Positions 38,779-44,811 of a stretch of 44,811 nt of DNA are shown piece after piece. Within the stretch, counting starts at the first letter, position 1. The number at the start of each line of letters is the position of its first letter. The stretch is taken from the IMG/VR virus record IMGVR_UViG_3300035698_001917, positions 1-44,811 of that record; one strand, written 5' to 3'. Source of the stretch: a virus. The notes beneath the pieces are model-generated. The model worked only from the letters and a program-made list of their open reading frames with translations, had not been told where the DNA came from and ran no database searches. The position numbers were made by a program, and so were the translations under genes.

Positions 38779-40581
38779 ATGACAGTATCTGCACAAACCC
38801 CCCGCTCTGGCCCGTACTCCGGTAACGGATCGACCACGGCGTTTGACTACGCGTTCCTTGTAAAAGCGGACACCGAGATCGTTGTTACAGTTGCGGACGC
38901 CGCAGGCAACGAGACCACCAAAGTTCTAAACACGGACTACACCGTGTCCGGCGTGGGTGCCTCGGCGGGCGGCGTCGTCACGTTTAACACTGCGCCAGTC
39001 AGCACAGTGGAAGTCGTGATCACGCGTGTCGTGGCCCTGACACAAGCTGTGGATCTGCAGAACCGGAAAGCGGTTGTGCCGCAGGTGCTGGAGGACGCGT
39101 TCGACAAACTGACGCGCGTCACTCAGGATCATAAGGAGCAGCTCAGCAGGTCCATAAAAGTAGATCTGTTTGGCAACGTAGACTTAGCGACATTGACTGT
39201 GCAGCTGGGCACCGTAGCGGGTATAAGCGGAAACATCACCACACTCGCAGCCGTCAGCTCAGCCATACCCACAGTCGCAGCGATCGACGCAGCCGTAGCC
39301 GCAGTCGCAGCGATCGACACAGACGTCTCCGCAGTTGCGGCCATCGACACTGCAGTTAGCGCCGTCGTGGCAATAAGCGCAGAAATCAGTACGGTCGCCG
39401 CTATTGACACCGACGTCAGTGCCGTGGCCGTCGTCGTAGGGTCGGTTGCAGCAGTCGCGGGCATCACCGCCGATGTCACAGCCGTCGCTGCCATCCCTGC
39501 GGATGTCACCGCAGTCGCGGGCGTGACCGCGTCCGTTGTCAAAGTCGCAGCTATCGACGCGGACGTTGCTGCAGTCTCTGCTATCGACGCCGCAGTCACC
39601 ACCGTAGCGGCCAACGTGACAGACGTCACTAACTTCTCTGACGTGTACAGTGGCCCAGTGGACAGCGACCCCGCGCTACGCACCGACGGGTCCGCGCTTC
39701 AAGCAGGCGACCTGTACTTTAACACCTCCTCAAACAGCATGAAGGTTTACTCAGGAACGGCGTGGGCGGTGACGTCGAGCAGCGCGGTCGGCATGGTCGT
39801 CAAGACAAAGACCGCTGATTACATCGTCGACAACAACGAGTTCATCGTCGCTGATACATCAGGCGGCGCGTGGACGCTTACGCTGCCACCGTCACCTGAC
39901 AGCGGTGACCGCGTGGTTGTTGCCGACGGTGCAGACTGGAGCGCAAACAATCTGACAGTAGCCCGCAACGGATCCACCATCGAGGGCGACGCCCAAGATC
40001 TTGTGATGGACATCGGCGGCGTGTCCGTGGAGTTTGTGTTCGCTGGCACTACTTGGCAGCTATACATGCAGGTGGGCGCGATCAGCGGTACTCCCGTGAC
40101 TGAGACGGGCACCCAGACGCTAACCAACAAGACCTTAACATCTGTAGTGCTGGATGGTACACCAACTGCCCCTACTGCTGCTGCTGCAACTGACACAACA
40201 CAAGTTGCTACTACTGCTTTCGTAAGAGATGCTATACCAAATGTATTAAATGCTTCTGGTTCTGCGCCAATTTACGCCTGCCGAGCGTGGGTCAACTTTG
40301 ACGCAAATGGTACACTATCAATAAGCGGTAGCGGTAATGTGTCAAGCGTTACAGACAACGGGTCTGGGGACTTTACTGTTAACTTTTCTACGGACATGCA
40401 GGACACAAACTACGCGGTTGCAGGATCGGCATCCGACCTAACACCAGTAGTCAGTCTTTGTCCGAATGGCAATGGGTTTGCAGTTGGTAGTATCCGAGTT
40501 GGCACAGGTTTTACTGCAAATGGTTCAGGGGGTTACACTAAAGCAAACCCTTCTTTTGTATCAGTTGCAGTATTCCGATGA
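38779..40581 (+). CDS. Tail fibre protein with T7 gp17-like N-terminus
   Basis: A 600-residue fibre. Residues 1-135 match the T7 fibre attachment domain: GPYSGNGSTTAFDYAFLVK, VLNTDYTVSGVGASAGGVV, AVVPQVLEDAFDKLTRVTQ. Fourteen decapeptide repeats form a shaft (about 146-285). Beta-rich text follows, then a C-terminal part (about 450-600; YACRAWVNFDANGTLSISG, SSVTDNGSGDFTVNFST) of a type common in marine phage structural proteins. From about 40140 the codons become A/T-ending, unlike the rest of the gene, suggesting a replaced tip. It would bind the host receptor. Confidence 0.88.
   Translation: MTVSAQTPRSGPYSGNGSTTAFDYAFLVKADTEIVVTVADAAGNETTKVLNTDYTVSGVGASAGGVVTFNTAPVSTVEVVITRVVALTQAVDLQNRKAVVPQVLEDAFDKLTRVTQDHKEQLSRSIKVDLFGNVDLATLTVQLGTVAGISGNITTLAAVSSAIPTVAAIDAAVAAVAAIDTDVSAVAAIDTAVSAVVAISAEISTVAAIDTDVSAVAVVVGSVAAVAGITADVTAVAAIPADVTAVAGVTASVVKVAAIDADVAAVSAIDAAVTTVAANVTDVTNFSDVYSGPVDSDPALRTDGSALQAGDLYFNTSSNSMKVYSGTAWAVTSSSAVGMVVKTKTADYIVDNNEFIVADTSGGAWTLTLPPSPDSGDRVVVADGADWSANNLTVARNGSTIEGDAQDLVMDIGGVSVEFVFAGTTWQLYMQVGAISGTPVTETGTQTLTNKTLTSVVLDGTPTAPTAAAATDTTQVATTAFVRDAIPNVLNASGSAPIYACRAWVNFDANGTLSISGSGNVSSVTDNGSGDFTVNFSTDMQDTNYAVAGSASDLTPVVSLCPNGNGFAVGSIRVGTGFTANGSGGYTKANPSFVSVAVFR
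39214..39633 (+). repeat. Fourteen 30-bp units coding decapeptide repeats
   Basis: Fourteen consecutive in-frame 30-base units inside the fibre gene code for ten-residue repeats with consensus VAAIDADVSA. The best copies are VAAIDTDVSA (39304 and 39394) and VAAIDTAVSA. The DNA differs between copies more than the peptide does, so the repeat is kept at the protein level. Small residues and hydrophobics alternate, as in fibrous trimeric shafts. Confidence 0.85.
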
Positions 40582-40592
40582 AGGGAAGAACG

Positions 40593-40808
40593 ATGAACAA
40601 ACGTATTATATATCAGAACGATAACGGCGGAGTTGCAATTATTATCCCGTGCGACTGCGGCCTGACTCTTGAGCAGATTGCGGCAAAGGATGTGCCTACG
40701 GGTGCGCCGTATAAGATCGTAGATGTTTCCGACATCCCAAGTGATCGTCAGTGGCGCGACCAGTGGACGGTTGACGCCGCAGTTTTAACTGACGGAGAAG
40801 GCGCATGA
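40593..40808 (+). CDS. Tail fibre assembly/chaperone-like small protein
   Basis: A 71-residue protein read from ATG 40593 (MNKRIIYQNDNGGVAIIIP), where AGGGAAG gives a ribosome site; the ATG at 40578 has none. Its end, VSDIPSDRQWRDQWTVD, has the PSDR.(F/W)R..W pattern of small proteins linked to tail fibres in marine phages, perhaps chaperones. It follows the fibre, and its codons share the less GC-rich use of the fibre tip, so the two probably moved together. Its stop overlaps the next ATG. Confidence 0.65.
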   Translation: MNKRIIYQNDNGGVAIIIPCDCGLTLEQIAAKDVPTGAPYKIVDVSDIPSDRQWRDQWTVDAAVLTDGEGA

Positions 40809-41104
40809 TTATCAAGGTTCCTGTTCAGACAGATGATGACAAACTGAAGTACAACCGATCACAGATGACCTGCACTTCTCTCCAAGGTAAGATCGCACTG
40901 GGAGCGGAAGCGTGGGCCGAGGTTATCGCTTACCGCGATGCTCCCGACACCCCGTTTTCTGTTGCGGTTACGATTGACGACAGCCCTGTCTGGAACCGCC
41001 TTAGTCAAGGCATAGCCCTTATTGGGTGGGCGTTGGATTACACCGGACCAGAGATGGACGCGCTGTTTGTTAAGGCAATGAAAGTTACTGGAGGGGAAGC
41101 CTGA
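40805..41104 (+). CDS. Hypothetical tail-region protein
   Basis: A 99-residue protein starting MIIKVPVQTDDDKLKYNR. The middle (LQGKIALGAEAWAEVIAY, then FSVAVTIDDSPVWNRLSQG) suggests a mixed alpha/beta fold. It overlaps both neighbours (ATGA at 40805; TGATG at 41102), so the run 40593-41679 is translationally coupled. Its place between a fibre-linked gene and the tail collar points to a tail accessory role. No family recognised. Confidence 0.6.
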   Translation: MIIKVPVQTDDDKLKYNRSQMTCTSLQGKIALGAEAWAEVIAYRDAPDTPFSVAVTIDDSPVWNRLSQGIALIGWALDYTGPEMDALFVKAMKVTGGEA

Positions 41105-41679
41105 TGGCTAATCTGTCAACTAAAGTAGCCCCGTCAGGGGTACTAACGCCTACGGGAGATGGGTCGCGGCTCACGGGGGTCTCGCTAGTACCAACGGGCG
41201 CGGTGTTTAACTTTGTAGGTGTCACCCCGCCTGCCGGTTACCTGAAGGCTAATGGGGCAGGCGTATCTAGGACGACCTATGCGGATCTGTTCGCGATCAT
41301 AGGCACCCTGTTTGGCAATGGTGACGGTTCGACAACCTTTACTTTACCTGACCTGCGCGGTGAGTTTGTACGCGGCCTAGACGATGGGCGTAACGTGGAC
41401 ACAGGTCGCTTTCTAGGCACGTCACAAGGCGACGCAATCCGAAACATCACCGGCACCTTCCAAGTTACAGATGATGACTCGAATAACTACAGAGCGCGGG
41501 TGCGTAACGCGAGCGGCGTGTTCTCCGCCAACGAAGTTACAGGGTTCCCCTTCAGCTCGGGGGGCTCACCATCTGCAACATTCGACGGCGAACTCAACTT
41601 CGACGCCTCGGATCAGGTGCCCACCGCTGATGAAAACCGTCCACGCAACGTGGCCCTGATGTACTGCATCAAGACATAA
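41104..41679 (+). CDS. Phage tail collar domain protein
   Basis: A 191-residue protein with a clear tail-collar domain: PTGAVFNFVGVTPPAGYLKA, then SRTTYADLFAIIGTLFGNGD, FTLPDLRGEFVRGLDDG and GRFLGTSQGDAIRNITG. A C-terminal part ends ENRPRNVALMYCIKT, as usual in the family. Such proteins form distal fibre or short-fibre parts that touch the host. It starts at 41104 behind GGAGGGGAAG. Confidence 0.88.
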   Translation: MANLSTKVAPSGVLTPTGDGSRLTGVSLVPTGAVFNFVGVTPPAGYLKANGAGVSRTTYADLFAIIGTLFGNGDGSTTFTLPDLRGEFVRGLDDGRNVDTGRFLGTSQGDAIRNITGTFQVTDDDSNNYRARVRNASGVFSANEVTGFPFSSGGSPSATFDGELNFDASDQVPTADENRPRNVALMYCIKT

Positions 41680-41733
41680 GAGCGGCGCGATCAGCGCCAA
41701 CAGCTTACACACCTAGTAAAAGGAAACGCGGCG

Positions 41734-41970
41734 ATGCCACACTACACAACAACACAAGAGTTCGGCCCGTACAACAACGTATGCAGTGACCGCACCGCCC
41801 TGCTGGTGGTCGACGCAGGCACAGGGTCGATCGACTTACAGGTCGACAGCAACGGCCAATGGATCACGTCGGAGAGCTTCACAGCGGACGCCGTAAAGCG
41901 GGTCATGACCGGCGGCGCGCTCTGGCGCGTTAACGTAACTGGAAACGCCTCCTACGTCTGGGAGGGTTAA
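41734..41970 (+). CDS. Small virion-like protein
   Basis: A 78-residue protein starting MPHYTTTQEFGPYNNVCS, with AAAAGGAAA upstream. It has strand-rich text (ALLVVDAGTGSIDLQVDSNG, then LWRVNVTGNASYVWEG), typical of a small beta-sandwich. It ends three bases before the esterase spike gene and may be its adaptor or a capsid/tail decoration. No firm family. Confidence 0.6.
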   Translation: MPHYTTTQEFGPYNNVCSDRTALLVVDAGTGSIDLQVDSNGQWITSESFTADAVKRVMTGGALWRVNVTGNASYVWEG

Positions 41971-41973
41971 CCT

Positions 41974-43395
41974 ATGCTTAGCCCAGTATTCAACGCAGTG
42001 CTGAACGCACAAAGCTCCGCTGTCGTATCCAACGCGGGGAGCGCTGGGCTGGGCTCCCTTGTCCGCGCGCAGAACACCGACTTCTCGAACGGTGAGCTAG
42101 TCGGGAGCGAGGGCGGCACCTTCACCAACTCAGACACCAGCAAGCGTCCGGTGCTGACCGACGGCGAGGTCGTGTTTGATTACGACGACGTGCTGACCCT
42201 TGACTGGATTGGTAACCTCGAGGGCAAGACCCTGTTTATCGTAGCAGATGTCCAGAACTGTGGCGACAACAACGATACCCTGTTCGGGCTTTCGGCCACA
42301 GGGACCGAGACGCGGGTGGTAACGCGGACGGGTAACGGCAACTTCCAGCCACGGATCCGGTCCAGTGGCATGGGCCTGCCTAACTTTTCGGAGGTCCGCA
42401 GCCAGTACAACGTGCCCGCGTCGACGCGTTTCGAGACCGCCATATTCTCCTACACCTTTACCGCGTCAGGCGTTGTCGCTTCTCACGCAGCGCAGGCTGC
42501 GCAGTTTATACCCTACGTCGGGGGCTCCCGAGATGTGACCCAAATTACTATCGGCAACGCAGAGTTCCGCACCGCGCCCATGAAGTTTAAGGAGCTGCGT
42601 ATCATTGACAGCGTCGACAACGCCGAGGTCAACGTGGTGCTTGACGAGTTATCAACTTTGTATGGCGCGCCCTACGCACCGGCTACCGATATACTTGGCC
42701 ACAACGTCGTCATCTTTGGCGACAGCATTGCTAAAGGGTTCCTCTCAGCAAGCGGATCCGGTAGCTCACTGGACCGGTTCAGCGTGTTTGACCTGCTATC
42801 AGATCGCTACCTGTCACATGGCCAGCTCAACGCTGTGAACGGATCTTACATAGCGCCCACGGATGACGCTGCGGAAGGCGCACGCAACGGGTCGTTTGCG
42901 TACGTGTCGGTGGCGATGGAAAGTTACCCTGAAAACTGCAAGGCGGTATTCTTCCAAGCAGGCGTGAACGACTACCGCCTGCCAGACGCGCAGCCAACAG
43001 GCACCATCGCAGATAAGACGCGGGGCGTATCTACCTATGGCGACATCCAAGTCGCAATCGATAACGTACGCTCTGCAATAGGCACGAAAGTGCCCATCAT
43101 ATTTGTGGGGGCGCACTACTACGGGGGCAGCAACGTCGGTGACAGCAGCGCTGAGGAGCTTTACACGGGCGATCGCAGCATGGGCGTATTCCGCCAAGCA
43201 CAGATCGATGTGGCTGCGATCAATGACAACGTATTCTTTGTCGACGTCAACGCCGCGAACGCAAACGGCGGCCCTATGAATACTGTCAACTTTGGCACAT
43301 ACTCGTCTGACCGGTTGCATCCAAACGCACTGGGCCACCAAGAAGCCTACGACATAGGCGAGGCCGCGTTCGCTGCTTTGTTTGTTGTCGCATAA
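41974..43395 (+). CDS. Tail spike with SGNH/GDSL esterase domain
   Basis: A 473-residue protein. The first 235 residues are a beta-sandwich-like region (TLFIVADVQNCGDNNDTLFG, then VTQITIGNAEFRTAPMKFKE). The C-terminal half is an SGNH hydrolase: block I VIFGDSIAKG (D250, S251), block III AGVNDYR (N332), block V SDRLHPNALGH (D446, H449). Ser, Asp and His form the triad. Such domains on phage tails remove acetyl or acyl groups from surface polysaccharide and help adsorption. The start follows GGGAGGG. No truncation is visible. Confidence 0.85.
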   Translation: MLSPVFNAVLNAQSSAVVSNAGSAGLGSLVRAQNTDFSNGELVGSEGGTFTNSDTSKRPVLTDGEVVFDYDDVLTLDWIGNLEGKTLFIVADVQNCGDNNDTLFGLSATGTETRVVTRTGNGNFQPRIRSSGMGLPNFSEVRSQYNVPASTRFETAIFSYTFTASGVVASHAAQAAQFIPYVGGSRDVTQITIGNAEFRTAPMKFKELRIIDSVDNAEVNVVLDELSTLYGAPYAPATDILGHNVVIFGDSIAKGFLSASGSGSSLDRFSVFDLLSDRYLSHGQLNAVNGSYIAPTDDAAEGARNGSFAYVSVAMESYPENCKAVFFQAGVNDYRLPDAQPTGTIADKTRGVSTYGDIQVAIDNVRSAIGTKVPIIFVGAHYYGGSNVGDSSAEELYTGDRSMGVFRQAQIDVAAINDNVFFVDVNAANANGGPMNTVNFGTYSSDRLHPNALGHQEAYDIGEAAFAALFVVA

Positions 43396-43413
43396 TACTA
43401 GGAGAACCGCGCA

Positions 43414-43740
43414 ATGCAAAAACCGTATGAATGGATAGTGCTCGTTGGCGTACTGTCTTTATACCTATTCATGCGCTCGTCTGCGCTAAAGATATGGGAG
43501 CGCGTAGGCAGTGTTGTTGTATCAGCAGGCATGGCATTCGCGGGTTCAGAGGAGCTGGCGCATTACACGCGCGACAGCGAGCTGCTGGCCGCGATACTGA
43601 TCATGGTCGCAGGCCCGTTCCTACTCGGTGCCGCGCTGAACATAGGCGGCGACGAGGACTTCATAAAGCGCCTGATGCAGGACTGGGCCCGCAAGCGCTT
43701 GGGGCTGAAGGAGGAGGAGGATCATGACGGCAAGAGCTAA
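43414..43740 (+). CDS. Holin-like membrane protein
   Basis: A 108-residue protein with a hydrophobic segment near the start (WIVLVGVLSLYLFMR), a weaker one in the middle (VGSVVVSAGMAFAG), a strong one later (LLAAILIMVAGPFLLGAALNI), and a charged tail (KRLGLKEEEDHDGK). Two or three spans with a charged C-terminus upstream of an endolysin is the usual holin layout. Holins make the inner-membrane lesion that times lysis. It starts behind AGGAGAACC. Family not recognised; the call is from topology and place. Confidence 0.65.
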   Translation: MQKPYEWIVLVGVLSLYLFMRSSALKIWERVGSVVVSAGMAFAGSEELAHYTRDSELLAAILIMVAGPFLLGAALNIGGDEDFIKRLMQDWARKRLGLKEEEDHDGKS

Positions 43741-43882
43741 CCAGTACAAACGCAACCGCAGGTACGACGTGTGGGTTTTAGTAGGGCTGCTTGTCCTCCT
43801 ACTAGCCGACCCCGCGTGGTTGCGCACCTTCGAAGCGGCGCGCGAAAATCCGCCCGCCGAAACTCATACGGGAGACCAGTGA
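43724..43882 (+). CDS. Small single-span lysis-region protein
   Basis: A 52-residue ORF starting MTARANQYKRNRRYDVWV behind GAGGAGGAGG. It has a positively charged N-terminus, one transmembrane helix (VLVGLLVLLLADPAWL) and a short acidic tail. It overlaps the holin-like gene by 17 bp and the amidase by one base (TGATG at 43880-43884). Its place suggests a holin partner, antiholin or pinholin, but topology alone does not show which. Confidence 0.65.
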   Translation: MTARANQYKRNRRYDVWVLVGLLVLLLADPAWLRTFEAARENPPAETHTGDQ

Positions 43883-44547
43883 TGGGATACACCAAGCGAG
43901 ATCTGCAGGCACGCGTCAACGCGCTGCTATGGGCGGACCACCCCGACGACATGATGGCCGTCGACGGCATGGACGGACCGACTACACGCAAGCGCGTCGC
44001 TCAGGCGATGGATCTGCGTAAAGTGAAGCGCGAGCACCTGCTGTTTAACCAGTCAGGCCTGCACGGCATCCGCTGGCACTGGGCGGCAAGCTCTTACGCT
44101 GTCAACGAGGAGGTGTTGAGCCACTACAACGACGGGCACGACCACCTCGGTAACTCGTACGACGGTGGCGCGCGGGCGGAACATCAGGCCAACTACAATT
44201 GGCGCACTGGTGTGGGCGTGTCGCACACAAAGAATAACAACAGCGGCATCATCGGGCAGGCTGTGATCGCCATGGGCAACGCCGAAGGCTGGCCGCTTGA
44301 TGTCGGCCAATACCCCATGACGTGGGTAGGGATCGACGCCATGCTGATGCGCAGCATCGACTACCACCACCAGTTCGACATCCCGATCTCACCGTGGAGT
44401 ATGTTGACACACGCCGAGGTCCAGCCCACACTCGGAATTGCACAACGTGGCAAGTGGGACATCCGCTGGCTACCAAACGGAAGCACAGTAGTAGACGCTC
44501 GCAAGGCAGGCGATATACTTCGCGCCCGCATGCAGGCGATGCTCTAA
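43882..44547 (+). CDS. N-acetylmuramoyl-L-alanine amidase endolysin
   Basis: A 221-residue protein from ATG 43882, where GGGAGA precedes. The longer frame from 43771 runs through the small membrane-protein gene. The first 50 residues resemble a peptidoglycan-binding module (DLQARVNALLWADHPDDMMA, then VDGMDGPTTRKRV). The catalytic part has candidate zinc ligands in IRWHWAASSY (H66), LTHAEVQPTLGI (H177) and RGKWDIRWLP (D193), the pattern of a known phage amidase group. It cleaves the amide bond between MurNAc and the stem peptide once the holin opens the membrane. No signal peptide. Confidence 0.85.
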   Translation: MGYTKRDLQARVNALLWADHPDDMMAVDGMDGPTTRKRVAQAMDLRKVKREHLLFNQSGLHGIRWHWAASSYAVNEEVLSHYNDGHDHLGNSYDGGARAEHQANYNWRTGVGVSHTKNNNSGIIGQAVIAMGNAEGWPLDVGQYPMTWVGIDAMLMRSIDYHHQFDIPISPWSMLTHAEVQPTLGIAQRGKWDIRWLPNGSTVVDARKAGDILRARMQAML

Positions 44548-44561
44548 CACAGGAGACTGCA

Positions 44562-44630
44562 ATGGCATACGGAACCACCAAGCGGAAGCCAACCATGGCA
44601 AAGCCGCCCAAGTCTACAAAGAAGAAGTAG
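44562..44630 (+). CDS. Tiny basic peptide
   Basis: A 22-residue ORF behind a very good ribosome site (AGGAGACTGCA), between the amidase and the i-spanin. It begins MAYGTTKRKPTMAK and ends in a Lys run, with about eight basic residues. The ribosome site and tight spacing support translation. The function is unknown; it could bind nucleic acid or membrane phosphates, or just couple translation to the spanin gene. Confidence 0.5.
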   Translation: MAYGTTKRKPTMAKPPKSTKKK

Positions 44631-44632
44631 AC

Positions 44633-44811
44633 GTGCTCACAAAAATCATGCTGGCAGCACTGCTTGCCAGCATCGCCTTTGGCGGCATGCAAAGTGTGTC
44701 GCTGATGTGGGAGCGGGAGCGTCGGGTGCTGACGGAAGTGCGCAATGCGTCACTTACTTTGCTGCTCGAAGGCTGCCGTGCGCGGGCCACCAACTTAACC
44801 GAAGACAAGGA
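44633..44811 (+). CDS. i-spanin-like protein, N-terminal part (continues at left end)
   Basis: The gene begins at GTG 44633, or at ATG 44648 (neither has a strong ribosome site; AAGAAG precedes the GTG), and is cut by the contig end. Through the 127-bp repeat it continues to the stop at 230, giving about 93 residues (88 from the ATG). One membrane segment (KIMLAALLASIAFGG) is followed by a charged helix. With the lipoprotein at 133-384 it would form the spanin complex that joins inner and outer membranes in the last step of lysis. Confidence 0.6.
   Translation, partial: MLTKIMLAALLASIAFGGMQSVSLMWERERRVLTEVRNASLTLLLEGCRARATNLTEDK
44685..44811. repeat. Terminal direct repeat, right copy
   Basis: These 127 bases are identical to positions 1-127. 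See the left copy. If the overlap is trimmed, the genome is 44,684 bp, and the i-spanin and o-spanin genes are restored as an intact overlapping pair. Confidence 0.95.

Noticed and set aside
41684-41698. GGCGC-gatca-GCGCC hairpin after the tail collar gene
   Set aside because: The stem is only 5 bp and no U-run follows, so it is not a convincing terminator.
1-44811. Search for tRNA genes, CRISPR arrays, insertion sequences and integrase/att sites
   Set aside because: No cloverleaf-like sequence, spaced repeat array, transposase or integrase was recognised by eye; a small tRNA could still be missed without a tool.

Overview
The window is an essentially complete genome of a strictly lytic, short-tailed (podovirus-type) phage of an alphaproteobacterium, probably a marine Rhodobacterales-like host. 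The first and last 127 bases are identical (1-127 = 44685-44811). The contig is therefore a closed circle, or a circularly permuted genome, of about 44,684 bp, cut inside the spanin gene. Pointers to the host are a GapR-family (DUF2312) nucleoid protein, whose family is characteristic of alphaproteobacteria, GC-rich coding and sigma70-like promoters. There is no integrase, no recognisable lysogeny repressor and no phage RNA polymerase. I saw no tRNA and no CRISPR array.

Layout. (1) 0.4-10.8 kb, minus strand: early and replication genes. From right to left there is a block of small orphan early genes (10.8-7.8 kb). Next comes a replication/recombination operon: SNF2-type helicase, Cas4-like PD-(D/E)XK nuclease, GapR, a candidate single-strand-binding protein and a family A DNA polymerase. 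Last is a short operon of small proteins containing two possible DNA-binding proteins (1.7-0.4 kb). Three minus-strand promoters (about 1.77, 9.90 and 10.89 kb) share a compound architecture: a TTGACG -35 box flanked by two 13-bp palindromes GTGAGNNNCTCAC. A weaker relative precedes the helicase. (2) 11.07-14.2 kb, plus strand: a Prim-Pol/RecA-type primase-helicase, an intergenic cluster of GTTCC/GGAAC repeats with AT-rich stretches (candidate replication origin) and a RuvC-like resolvase. (3) 14.4-29.4 kb: packaging and head genes of Bordetella phage BPP-1 type (terminase, portal, Bbp19-like, scaffold, Bbp17-like capsid, Bbp16-like cement protein, then a strong terminator). These are followed by T7-type tail-tube genes, a cupin, an internal virion protein and a 761-aa transglycosylase-like ejection protein. 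A 64-aa gene just after the terminator resembles the Acb2/Tad1 hairpin family of anti-CBASS/anti-Thoeris cyclic-nucleotide sponges. (4) 29.4-38.8 kb: one 3,114-aa polyvalent protein, about a fifth of the genome, with two ADP-ribosyltransferase-like regions, a zinc-peptidase motif HEFSH, an HDAFGH domain, and long helical and hydrophobic regions. It is probably injected with the DNA. (5) 38.8-43.4 kb: T7-type tail fibre with decapeptide repeats and an AT-richer, apparently transferred tip, small accessory proteins, a tail-collar protein and an SGNH-esterase spike. (6) 43.4 kb, across the junction, to 0.38 kb: lysis genes (holin-like protein, small membrane protein, amidase, basic peptide, i-spanin and overlapping o-spanin lipoprotein).

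A consistent reading is that host RNA polymerase fires the palindrome-bearing early promoters, the phage replicates with its own polymerase, primase-helicase and nucleases, and the rightward genes follow. The most unusual parts are the twin-palindrome promoter set, the giant polyvalent ejection protein, the candidate cyclic-nucleotide sponge, the phage GapR and the GTTCC repeat cluster. All functions come from reading motifs by eye. No database search was run.
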